The notes under the pieces were generated by a model. It made no database searches. It worked only from the letters and a program-made list of their open reading frames with translations, and was not told the origin of the DNA. A stretch of DNA of 64,000 nucleotides from Actinernus sp. WN-2022 (taxonomy: Eukaryota; Cnidaria; Anthozoa; Actiniaria; Actinernidae): positions 23,371,036 through 23,435,035 of the forward strand of contig JAOWCC010001501.1 of assembly GCA_030867875.1 (NCBI GenBank), in the 5' to 3' direction. Shown in pieces: positions 22,755 through 31,698 of the stretch. Made by a program: the position numbers and the translations under genes. Positions within the stretch are counted from its first letter, which is position 1. The number at the start of each line of letters is the position of its first letter.

Positions 22755-23420
22755 TCGGACATTTGCGATTTAGCGATTTATATATCGCACATTTGCGAAT
22801 TACATATCGCACATTTGCGATTTATATACGCAGTTTTGCGATTTACATATCGCATATTTGCGATTTACATATCGCACATTTGCGATTTATATATTGCACA
22901 TTTGCGATTTACATATCGCACATTTACTATTTACATATCGCACATTTGCGATTTATAAATGACAAAGTTACGCTGCTTGCGATTTATAAATGCCAAAGTT
23001 ACGTTGCTTGCGATTTATAAATGACAATGTTACGTTGCTTGCGATTTATAAATGACAATGTTACGTTGCTTGCGATTTATAAATGCCAAAGTTACGTTGC
23101 TTGCGATTTATAAATGCCAAAGTTAAGTTGCTTGCGATTTATAAATGCCAAAGTTACGTTGCTTGCGATTTATAAATGACAATGTTACGTTGCTTGCGAT
23201 TTATAAATGACAATGTTACGTTGCTTGCGATTTATAAATGCCAAAGTTACGTTGCTTGCGATTTATAAATGACAAAGTTACGTTGCTTGCGATTTATAAA
23301 TGCCAAGGTTACGTTGCTTCCGATTTATAAATGCCAAGGTTACGTTGCTTCCGATTTATAAATGACAAAGTTACTTCACTTGCGATTTATAAATGACATA
23401 GCTCACTATCTGCGATATAT
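22755..23420. repeat. satellite arrays in right arm
   Basis: From 22755 to about 22960 short units built on ATATCGCACATTTGCGATTT are repeated. From about 22960 to 23400 roughly fourteen units of 31 bp follow, of the form GCTTGCGATTTATAAATGCC or TGAC. These mirror the left-arm arrays with an expanded copy number. Confidence 0.88.
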
Positions 23421-23515
23421 AAATTGCAAAGCAACTTAAATCGTTATTTACTAAATAGCACAAAAAAACAGTATAAATACAGCTCAATATTTTTTTACAC
23501 TTGGCGCCCCATAGT

Positions 23516-23819
23516 CAGGAGCCCATAACCAGGAGCGTCCATATCTCCTATGTAGCTGTCACTTCGTTTTCACAAGTTGGGCTATTTTAGATCATTTTCC
23601 CCGCCAATTAGTGGGTTGTACCAGTGGCGGAACAAAAGATGGCTCAGTAGCTGCTTTTGTTTACCAACAACATGGCTGCTACGCTTTTGTGATTTTATTC
23701 CCTTAGGAATTATTGCAACCTTAGAATGGCGAGAAACGTTCTAAAAATAACCTAACTTGTGAAAACGCTTTGACAAAGGCCTAGTACATGGGATGGATGC
23801 TCCTGGTAATGGGCTCCTG
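23516..23819. mobile_element. CAGGAGCCC-end MITE, intact right-arm copy
   Basis: The 304-bp element has inverted ends CAGGAGCCCATAACCAGGAG and CTCCTGGTAATGGGCTCCTG. It is the uninterrupted counterpart of 17724-18394. The family also occurs at 36732, 37301, 41961 and, truncated, near 58335. Confidence 0.8.
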
Positions 23820-23889
23820 ACGTCGTAAACCTCTGAATTTCTAACAATACCTGCAACAACCACAGGGGCCGACCAAAGCCAGGATCCGA

Positions 23890-24335
23890 CTAATCCACAG
23901 ATCAAACTGATTGGAATTTAGCGTGTCGGTTTTTGTGGAGGGAGGAAAACCGGAGGCCCCGGAGAAAAACCCTCGGAGGAAGGGTGAGATACCTTGCCAA
24001 GCTTTAAGCGATTTTGTAGGATATATTTTCGAACTAGACTCACTTATGCTAATGAGTTGATGAGCAGTGGGCTGTACTGACTGTGATGCCTAACCATGTG
24101 CCTACATCTAATATAATTAATCTATTAGCATAATGTATTTAATAATTTGCTTTCTTAGTAAATAATAGGAGGACCAGATTGAAAATAAGTGTAAGCTTTA
24201 TCTGCATATCCTTATTAAATAAAGTGTTATTATTATACCAACAAACTCAACTCAAATATGGCGCCGCGTCCGGGGATCGAACCTGGGCCGCAGAGGTGAG
24301 AGGCGAAGCGCTTAACCACTGAGCCACCCGGGATC
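23890..24335 (-). mobile_element. tRNA-headed SINE
   Basis: Read on the minus strand, the head at 24330-24265 has an A box (TGGCTCAGTGGTTAA) and a B box (GGTTCGATCCC). Further on is a conserved body motif (GGGTTTTTCTCCGGGGCC and CCTCCCTCCACAAA), shared with the SINEs at 42765-43030 and 55495-55765. The distance between head and body is enlarged by an internal insertion or by subfamily structure. Confidence 0.7.
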
Positions 24336-24507
24336 ATAAACAAGAGTGCCCCCGGGCGTTTCTATGGTTCACACGGGTTTTTCGGAAAATTAATTGAGTA
24401 TTTACATAAATTAATGAAATTAATAATGCTGCATCGTATGGGGGCTGAATAGGAAAACGAATGGACATGAATATTGCATTCGGTCAAACATTTTTGTAAA
24501 ATACTAG

Positions 24508-25203
24508 GTGCAAGGACCAATTCGGACGAAATCTCTAAATGATTACACATCAGATATTAAGAAGCGATGCCAACGTTTAGGAATCCCCGTGAGCGAACGA
24601 ATTCATTATTTCATTCAAGGGCTACAGCCTGAGATAAAACATTATGTAATTCTACAACAACCTAACACTTTAGAAGAAGCAGAGAACGCCGCTAAACTTA
24701 AAGCCACCATAGTTGCCCAAACCACGCCAGCAGTAACTAAGGCTGATATTCTGGCTTTACAAGAGGGTTTTATCCAAAGGCTAAAGACCGAACAATTACT
24801 TCCCCATTCGGTAGGTTCAATAGCAGCTTATGAAGCCCCTACTTCAACCTTTACCCCTAACTTTCGTAATTCTCAACAAGATAACTCTCGCGACACTTCT
24901 AACTTACGCCAAATCATCCGCGAGGAACTTAGGCAAATTTCCAGTAATCGCGAACACGATTACAACCTTCGTCCTAGGGACAGGCCTTATTTTAACGATA
25001 AGGGAGACTTCGGTCGAACTACACGTTCAACCGATGGACAGAATATTTGTTTCAATTGTAAGAAAGTTGGACACCACTATCGCAATTGTAGGTCCCCTCG
25101 CCGTTTTAATGATCCACGCATTCCTCAAAACCAACCAAACGGTAATCAAAACCGTGGTTTTCCAGTCCGTTCCTCACAACGGCAAAATCACCCTTTAAAC
25201 TAG
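24508..25203 (+). CDS. Ty3/gypsy retrotransposon Gag (5'-truncated)
   Basis: The 231-codon frame contains the end of a retrotransposon capsid domain (about residues 8-80: DYTSDIKKRCQRLG, HYFIQGLQPEIK, then TLEEAENAAKLKA) and a basic nucleocapsid region. The latter has one CCHC zinc knuckle, C-x2-C-x4-H-x4-C, at residues 181-194 (CFNCKKVGHHYRNC). The frame opens at a GTG with no Met, and homology begins mid-domain, so the 5' part and any 5' LTR are missing. It ends at TAG 25201-25203, immediately after a TTTAAAC heptamer that would shift ribosomes into the pol frame. It serves as structural protein of the virus-like particle. Confidence 0.88.
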   Translation: MQGPIRTKSLNDYTSDIKKRCQRLGIPVSERIHYFIQGLQPEIKHYVILQQPNTLEEAENAAKLKATIVAQTTPAVTKADILALQEGFIQRLKTEQLLPHSVGSIAAYEAPTSTFTPNFRNSQQDNSRDTSNLRQIIREELRQISSNREHDYNLRPRDRPYFNDKGDFGRTTRSTDGQNICFNCKKVGHHYRNCRSPRRFNDPRIPQNQPNGNQNRGFPVRSSQRQNHPLN

Positions 25204-25239
25204 AACGGGTTTTCGAGTTTCGGGAGGCTACGAAAACCC
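25194..25239 (+). promoter_or_regulatory. -1 programmed ribosomal frameshift signal (gag-pol)
   Basis: In the gag frame the heptamer T TTA AAC (25194-25200) has the classic X XXY YYZ form and directly precedes the gag stop. After a 6-nt spacer, GGGTTTTCG (25207-25215) pairs perfectly with CGAAAACCC (25231-25239), giving a 9-bp stem with a 15-nt loop. The -1 frame entered at the heptamer is the same frame as the pol ORF (codon starts divisible by three in both) and stays open until the MITE at 25411. Confidence 0.82.
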
Positions 25240-25410
25240 CAATTGCGTTTAATATAAACACTTTATTCGGACCAACAAACTCAGAAGAGAGAGATAACCA
25301 AAATCAAACAACGAAACACTTTACCAAAGCACACGAAATTCAAATGAATAGGAAACCAGCTGTGAATACTAATGAAGAGATTATCGATAACAATCACTCA
25401 AATGGGATTG

Positions 25411-25951
25411 AAGTGCTTCTAACCCTTCTTGACATTTTTCTACCTATGAACCTTTGAAAGGTTTTGAGTACTTCTGCGAAGAAATATTTGGTTTACAAAG
25501 AATACTCTATGTTCTACGCTTGTTTGAAATGGTGAAAATTTGACCTTTGCTGACCCATGACCGCGTTAGAAAAAGCCTGGGTCGATTACCGGGTCGACGT
25601 CATCTCATTAATGCATTATCCTCCATGGCGCCTTTCTATCACAACAACATCGATTTATAGAAAATATACACAGTTTGTGAGTTGTTAGTAAAGAAAAAAG
25701 TCATTTTAGACAAAATGCTAAGTACGTATTCAAATTATTGCAAAGTCGAATTAATGAGATGACCTCTACCCGGTAATCGACCCAGGCTTTTTCTAACGCG
25801 GTCATGGGTCAGGAAAGGTCAATTTTTCACCATTTCAAACAAGCGTAGAACATAGAGTATTCTTTGTAAACCAAATATTTCTTCGCAAAAGTACTCAAAA
25901 CCTTTCAAAGGTTCATAGATAGAAAAATGCCAAGAAGGGTTAGAAGCACTT
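25411..25951. mobile_element. 541-bp foldback MITE inserted in gag-pol
   Basis: The arms are long inverted repeats beginning AAGTGCTTCTAACCCTTCTT. They share blocks such as CCTTTGAAAGGTTTTGAGTA, CGCTTGTTTGAAATGGTGAA and GACCCATGACCGCGTTAG. The flanks are TG and TA, consistent with a decayed TA duplication. Element plus 2 bp is 543 bp, which preserves the pol reading frame on either side, but the insert carries stop codons. Confidence 0.82.
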
Positions 25952-26159
25952 TAACACTTTACAAAGGAGTGCTCCGGTTTGCCGCGAAAGTACTGAATTA
26001 AGTATTCCGGCTCGTTTCTTAAACAGAGACTTTACTTCAGATCAAATACATTTTTCGCTCAGTGACACTGTTTTCCCGAACAGTGATCCGGATCATTACG
26101 ATCTAGAACATTTTCAACCCATAAATTCAACCCAACATGAAGAAGAACCAATTCATAGT

Positions 26160-29100
26160 TTGAATGAAATATCATTAAATTATCACCAAGAGAACCATTC
26201 ACAAGACGAACAACCCATTTCCACTAATGACCACTCTGTAGTTCAGCTAGAACAGGTAATTTCACAAAGTAATAATCAACACGAATCAAATGAAGCAATT
26301 TCACAAGCCCAGCATGTTCCTACACTCACTCATAGCATTTCTGAGGAAATTGCAGCCACAAATGAAATTCAAATTCATTCGACAATAGAACCATTCGCCT
26401 GTCACAATACGACAACCATAGAACATAAAGTTTTGTCGATACCAGATAATTTTAGCCACGTAAAGGTAAACATAGACGCCCAACCTATTCCCACAATCAA
26501 TATTTTAAGTACAGAACCAGAAGCACCTGTCGTTCGTGCCACACATTCGAAGACAATGAACCTTACAAACCCGAATTTGCACACTGAAAAGAAAAAGGAC
26601 AATAACAACATAGCATCAACAAAGGTAGAAAGGTTACCATGGCGAAAGACCATAAAACAATGTACAGCTACCCTATTACAATGTTCATTTTTACTGGTAG
26701 TTTGTAAAACATTGCCAGGCTTCTTTCATGGCCTATTATTCCTCGTTAGCTTAATCACTACATTATCAACTAATAACAAATACGCCAACGCTCTTTATTC
26801 ACACCGCACGAATATTGTTGAAAATTCAAGTCAATCTGCCACAAGTAGCAGTGATATAGACATAGATAGTCCCAATAGTAATACAATGACAAATTGTGCT
26901 CAGAAAGCAAATACCAAGAAACCATGTTTAGCTGTCGTAGATGATAACGATCCAGCAATAGTTACGGAATCGGAAACCGTAGAAGTCCCAAATTTAAAGA
27001 ATACGAATACGTTACAAGAAGACAAAGATATTCAGGCCAATTACATTATATATGAAGATACGAGTTTTACGACTACAGATAGTCCACAAGAAGTTAAAGA
27101 TTTTAAGGCCGTTCAGATTAGAGAAAATTCAGAGTTTAGTAACATTACGCATGATGATGATATTCAGGGACATAAATTTACAAATAATACGGGTGATCGT
27201 AAGCCCCAGATTATAGATACGAAGGGACATATCAATACAATAGGTTTTCAGAATACAACAAGCAATCTCACAATATCAGGTTCAATAGGTGATTTTCAAT
27301 TAACTTTCTTGGTAGATACAGGCGCAGCTGTTACAGTTATTGGTAAAGACACATGGCAGCGAATTCCCGAACTAAGTAAACACCCACCTGAACTTTCAAC
27401 TTTAAATATGCTCCGGTCGGTCAGTGGACAAGATATTCCTGTTTTAGGACAAATTTTAGTTCCATTCACAATTGATAACAGAGTATATCCTTTCTTAGTC
27501 TATGTAGCTGACAAAGTTTTATACGATGTCATTCTCGGAAAAGATTTTTTAGAACATTATCAAGCGATAATTGACTTGAAGAATCACACTCTTGATATAC
27601 CACCCGCTAAGATAAACAATCCAATTAACCCTAGCCAGGTAGAACAATGTACTGTCCACGCGTTAGAAACGTTTGTGTTACCACCGCGCACTGAAGCCCT
27701 TGTTATCGCTAACTTATCACAACAATTTCCCCCAGGGAATACAGGACTTATTGAACCAAAACGATCTTTAGCCGAACAACACAATATATGTGGTGCTTCG
27801 ATTCTAGTTACAATATCAGGAACTGGCACCGTTCCGGTACGCCTTTTGAATCCCACAAATGCACCGGTTACGATCCATGAAGATACAACCTTAGGCCGGT
27901 TTTCACATGAACCGACCCCGTTGGTCGTTGCTGCGCTTGGTAACGCTACTACATCACACATTAGTAATTCTGGTTGCTCACCAACCACAGAAAATACCAC
28001 TAAGGACATTTTAGTCGATTTATCTAAATCAGATCTCTTGCCATGTGAGAAAGAACAATTAACTTCGCTTCTGAGTCAATACCGAGACGTATTTGCGTAT
28101 GATAATAATGAATTGGGACGCACGTCTATTGTTAAACATACAATTGACACCGGCGATAGTAAACCTATTCGCTTACGCCCATACCGCACAGTTGACAAGC
28201 TGCGGGACAAAGTTGAAACACACGTACAAGATATGTTAGAGAGAGATATTATCCAACACTCGGCTAGTCCTTGGGCCAGTCCTGTTTTACTCGTGAAAAA
28301 ATCTGACGGTTCAGATAGATTCTGCGTGGACTACAGAAGGCTAAATTCGGTAACTGTTAAGGATTCACACACACTACCTCTAATTGCTCTCGCACTAGAT
28401 TCCCTCGGGGGAGCCAAATACTTTTCCACCATGGATCTGATGTCCGGCTATTGGCAAGTCGAGTTAGATGAAGCCACTAGGGACAAGTCCGCTTTTATTA
28501 CATATGGAGGACTATATGAATTTAAAGTTATGCCTTTCGGACTTTGCAATGCTCCTGCCACCTTTCAACGGCTAATGGAGAGCGTTTTACAATCTCTGAA
28601 CTATAAGATCACATTGTGTTATTTAGACGATATCATAGTCTTTTCACCTACATTCGCTCAACACCTCACCGACCTTACTGAGGTTTTACAACGGTTACGA
28701 CATGCTAACATTAGACTGAAACCTAGTAAATGTCGATTTGCATCTACAGAGGTAGATTATCTAGGACATGTTATCTCCAAGGATGGCATTAGACCCAATC
28801 CCGATAAAATTCGCGCGGTGTCTGAATTTCCCGTGCCAAAGAATCTCAAGGGCGTACGAAGTTTCCTAGGTTTAGCAAATTATTACCGCCGTTTTGTTCG
28901 TGATTTCGCTAAACACGCACAACCATTGAACCGGCTAACTCACAAGGATGTTCAATTCGAATGGACAACCGACTGCCAGAGCGCTTTTGATCTATTAAAG
29001 CGCGCATTGGTAAGTGCTCCCATTCTGGCATATCCAGATTTTGAACAACAATTTTTAGTGCATGTGGATGCAAGCGCAACCGGGATAGGAATGGTACTAT

Positions 29101-30929
29101 CTCAGGTACAGAATGAACGCGAAGTCGCCATTGCATATGCCGGGCGAGATCTCAATCCGGCAGAACAGAACTATAGCGCTACCGAGAGGGAAGCACTCGC
29201 AGTTATCGCTGCTATTAAGAAATTTCAACCATATTTACAAGGCCAAAAGTTCATTCTCTTCTCAGATCATAGACCGCTTACGTGGCTCATGAATATTAAG
29301 GATCCAATAGGTCGATTAGCGCGTTGGAGTTTGTTAATCCAACAATTTGATTTTGAAATTCAACATAAGCCTGGTAAATTAAACACAAACGCGGACTCAC
29401 TGAGTCGCAGACCTTACTCAAACATAGGCGCACTAGATGTACCAGGAGTGGCGATTGACCAAATCCAGGACCTACAAAAAAGAGATCAAGCTCTTTATCC
29501 TATCATCCAGTATTTACAGGATGATATTTTGCCTGAAACGGACGAAATAGCAAGGAAAATAATACTCGAGTCTGCAGAGTATGTTTTTGATGACAATGGA
29601 CTGCTTTATCATTTATTTAAACCTACTGGGAGTACACGAAAGGACATTCACGCACAATTAGTCATTCCAAAGACCTTACAATTTGAAATATTAGTCGCTA
29701 CTCATGACAGCCCACTTGCGGGACACTTAGGCATTCATAAAACCTATGAGAAAGCGAGAGAACGTTATTTTTGGAAGGGTATGTTTAGAGATTGTGAGAC
29801 ATGGGTCCAGTCGTGTGTAGATTGTTCAATGAAGAAGAATCCTAAAACAATACGAAATGCACCGATATTACCCATTCCAGTCGAATCAGCATTCGAACGA
29901 GTAGCTGTGGATTGTTTAGGACCTTTCCCTGTGACTAATTCAGGAAATAGACACATAGTCGTCTTCACGGACTACCTAACAAGATGGCCTGAAGCTTTTC
30001 CAGTACCTTCTATAGAAGCAGCCACAATTGCTAGACTTTTAGTAGACGAAATAGTATGTAGACACGGCGCTCCTAGAACCTTACTGTCCGACCGAGGTAA
30101 GAATTTCTTATCGAAACTCATCAAAGAAGTTTGTTTTATGTTAAACACAAAGAAAATCAACACTTCTTCTTACCACCCGCAGACGAACGGGTTAGTCGAA
30201 CGTTTTAATGGGGTCCTCGCCCACTCTTTATCTATGTACGTAAGTAAAGACCAAAAAGACTGGGACCTTTTCATCCCCTCGGTTCTTTTCGGGTATAGGT
30301 CATCTCTAAGTGTAGCCACATGTGAAAGCCCGTTCTATTTACTCTACGGTAGAGAACCTAGGTTACCAATAGATGTCTCTCTTTTGCCTCCAACGAATCT
30401 GTCACGCTCCGTAGCGGAACATCGCAAAAGAATTGTACAAAATATTGAAATAGCACATGAGATCGCTAGAACTAATATTCAATTAGCACAGCAAGTAATG
30501 AAGGAACAACACGACCGCCATGCTCGTACTCCAACTTTTCAAGCAGGTGACCGGGTTTGGGTATTTACGCCTAGCCCTGCACCGGGTTTAACTAAGAAAT
30601 TACGGCATTTATGGCACGGACCATATCGTATAGTTGAGAAACTTTCTCCAGTTCACTTTGCTCTCCGCACATGCGACAACAGGCGCATTTCTGCTATTAT
30701 TCACGCCAATAGATTGAAACCATACTTTGACCCCGGTCAAAGACCGCTAGAGGTCCCCGTCGACGCCGACGATTCCATGCATCACTGCCTATGTGAAGAC
30801 GAATTACCTTTAGATAGTTTTGAAGATGAGCCTGTTATGGATCACCCAACTATAGAAGCGCGAGAACCGGATCAACTTGGATGGGATCTAATCAGCAAAT
30901 ATATGCGAATCCCTTCCACGGTTTTTTGA
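26160..30929 (+). CDS. Ty3/gypsy Pol polyprotein (protease, RT, RNase H, integrase)
   Basis: The 1,589-codon frame encodes the replication enzymes in Ty3/gypsy order. These are an aspartic protease (LVDTGAAVTVIG, about residue 386), reverse transcriptase (about 670-860, with FCVDYRRLN, PFGLCNAPATFQ and catalytic YLDDIIVF near 821), RNase H (HVDASATGIGMVL, about 967) and integrase. The integrase has an HHCC zinc domain (about 1181-1222), catalytic Asp/Asp/Glu near 1250, 1310 and 1346, and a GPY/F module (LWHGPYRIVEKL). No chromodomain follows. About 370 residues precede the protease and include a strongly hydrophobic stretch near 165-200. The Met at 26160 is only the first after the MITE; the frame reads back to the MITE edge and, beyond it, to the frameshift site. 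The stop lies inside the foldback element at 30911, so the natural C-terminus is lost. Confidence 0.93.
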   Translation: MNEISLNYHQENHSQDEQPISTNDHSVVQLEQVISQSNNQHESNEAISQAQHVPTLTHSISEEIAATNEIQIHSTIEPFACHNTTTIEHKVLSIPDNFSHVKVNIDAQPIPTINILSTEPEAPVVRATHSKTMNLTNPNLHTEKKKDNNNIASTKVERLPWRKTIKQCTATLLQCSFLLVVCKTLPGFFHGLLFLVSLITTLSTNNKYANALYSHRTNIVENSSQSATSSSDIDIDSPNSNTMTNCAQKANTKKPCLAVVDDNDPAIVTESETVEVPNLKNTNTLQEDKDIQANYIIYEDTSFTTTDSPQEVKDFKAVQIRENSEFSNITHDDDIQGHKFTNNTGDRKPQIIDTKGHINTIGFQNTTSNLTISGSIGDFQLTFLVDTGAAVTVIGKDTWQRIPELSKHPPELSTLNMLRSVSGQDIPVLGQILVPFTIDNRVYPFLVYVADKVLYDVILGKDFLEHYQAIIDLKNHTLDIPPAKINNPINPSQVEQCTVHALETFVLPPRTEALVIANLSQQFPPGNTGLIEPKRSLAEQHNICGASILVTISGTGTVPVRLLNPTNAPVTIHEDTTLGRFSHEPTPLVVAALGNATTSHISNSGCSPTTENTTKDILVDLSKSDLLPCEKEQLTSLLSQYRDVFAYDNNELGRTSIVKHTIDTGDSKPIRLRPYRTVDKLRDKVETHVQDMLERDIIQHSASPWASPVLLVKKSDGSDRFCVDYRRLNSVTVKDSHTLPLIALALDSLGGAKYFSTMDLMSGYWQVELDEATRDKSAFITYGGLYEFKVMPFGLCNAPATFQRLMESVLQSLNYKITLCYLDDIIVFSPTFAQHLTDLTEVLQRLRHANIRLKPSKCRFASTEVDYLGHVISKDGIRPNPDKIRAVSEFPVPKNLKGVRSFLGLANYYRRFVRDFAKHAQPLNRLTHKDVQFEWTTDCQSAFDLLKRALVSAPILAYPDFEQQFLVHVDASATGIGMVLSQVQNEREVAIAYAGRDLNPAEQNYSATEREALAVIAAIKKFQPYLQGQKFILFSDHRPLTWLMNIKDPIGRLARWSLLIQQFDFEIQHKPGKLNTNADSLSRRPYSNIGALDVPGVAIDQIQDLQKRDQALYPIIQYLQDDILPETDEIARKIILESAEYVFDDNGLLYHLFKPTGSTRKDIHAQLVIPKTLQFEILVATHDSPLAGHLGIHKTYEKARERYFWKGMFRDCETWVQSCVDCSMKKNPKTIRNAPILPIPVESAFERVAVDCLGPFPVTNSGNRHIVVFTDYLTRWPEAFPVPSIEAATIARLLVDEIVCRHGAPRTLLSDRGKNFLSKLIKEVCFMLNTKKINTSSYHPQTNGLVERFNGVLAHSLSMYVSKDQKDWDLFIPSVLFGYRSSLSVATCESPFYLLYGREPRLPIDVSLLPPTNLSRSVAEHRKRIVQNIEIAHEIARTNIQLAQQVMKEQHDRHARTPTFQAGDRVWVFTPSPAPGLTKKLRHLWHGPYRIVEKLSPVHFALRTCDNRRISAIIHANRLKPYFDPGQRPLEVPVDADDSMHHCLCEDELPLDSFEDEPVMDHPTIEAREPDQLGWDLISKYMRIPSTVF

Positions 30930-31309
30930 ACTTTTGATGTATACGTATAACAGCAAAACTGTCGATACTGCTGAAAAGAGCACCTCGAAGTTAGGCAAAA
31001 TCCCAAATTTGAGAGTTATATATTGTATAGGAGCAAAGTTATACGCCCGCAAACTCGGGAAATTTCGGGAAACTTTACAGACGTTTGTATGGAAATTTTG
31101 ATTGGGTGGCACAAACTTGCTCCCCAATCATAATTTCCATACAAACGTCTGTAAAATTTTCCGAGTTTGCGAGCCTATAACTTTGCTCCTATTCAAGATA
31201 TAACTCTTAAATTTGGAATTTGACTAACTTTGAGGTGCTCTTTTCAGCAGTATCGACGGTTTTGCTGTTATACGTATATATTAAAAGTTAAAAAAAAACC
31301 GCGGAAGGG
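30911..31309. mobile_element. 399-bp foldback element at the 3' end of pol
   Basis: The ends are CCCTTCCACGGTTTTTT and the inverted AAACCGCGGAAGGG. The arms match over about 170 bp each (shared ACGTATAACAGCAAAAC, GCACCTC, CTATACAATAT/TATTCAAGATA region, GAAACTTTACAGACGTTTGTATGG). A short asymmetric centre separates them. The element supplies the pol stop codon. No clear target duplication is seen. Confidence 0.82.
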
Positions 31310-31334
31310 TCTATTATAGTAGAGACTGAGAAGT

Positions 31335-31698
31335 ATTACATTTCTTCCTTTCTATTCATGCCTTTAGGATCTAATGTGTGTCCTTTATCAATAAAAAATG
31401 CCTCGCGAGCTTTGCATACGCCATCTCTATTACAATGGATGAGTTCTAGCTGTCTCGGATCATTTTCTTAAACCCGGTTTCCATACAATCGCAACGATCG
31501 CAGGTTCTTTTGTTCGGTGTGAATCGAAGCGTAAATTAAATATACGCAGAACAAAAGACGCAGCCAGCGATCGCTGCGATTTGTTGGTAGGTTTGTCTAC
31601 AGGGCGATGGCGTACGCAAAGCTTGCGAGGCATTTCTTATTGATAAAGGACAAACATTAGAACCTAAAGGCATGAATAGAAAGGAAGAAATGTAATAT
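31335..31698. mobile_element. inverted-repeat element, 90-bp arms
   Basis: Left arm ATTACATTTCTTCCTTTCTA (from 31335) to about 31420 and right arm 31603-31698 are inverted copies. Both include GCATGAATAG, TTTATCAATAA and a GCGAGGC/GCCTCGC block. The centre holds a second, shorter inverted pair around CGATCGCAG/AGCGATCG. No ORF is present. Confidence 0.75.

Larger units (their letters stand above)
17650..23890. mobile_element. 6.2-kb imperfect palindrome (large foldback element or inverted duplication)
   Basis: Blocks on the left reappear in reverse complement on the right in mirrored order. 17655-17750 pairs with 23795-23880, 18160-18480 with 23420-23770, 18478-18745 satellites with 22755-23420 satellites, 18750-18985 with 22480-22740, 18985-19040 with 21525-21590, and 19180-19240 with 20520-20580. 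The centre is near 20500, where a separate hairpin (20485-20567) exists. Arms differ through later insertions: a LINE tail on the left, and two LINE fragments and longer satellite arrays on the right. No transposase is recognisable. Confidence 0.8.

Noticed and set aside
22755..23420. CRISPR-like regularly spaced repeats
   Set aside because: The units are contiguous satellites without unique spacers, and the genome is eukaryotic.
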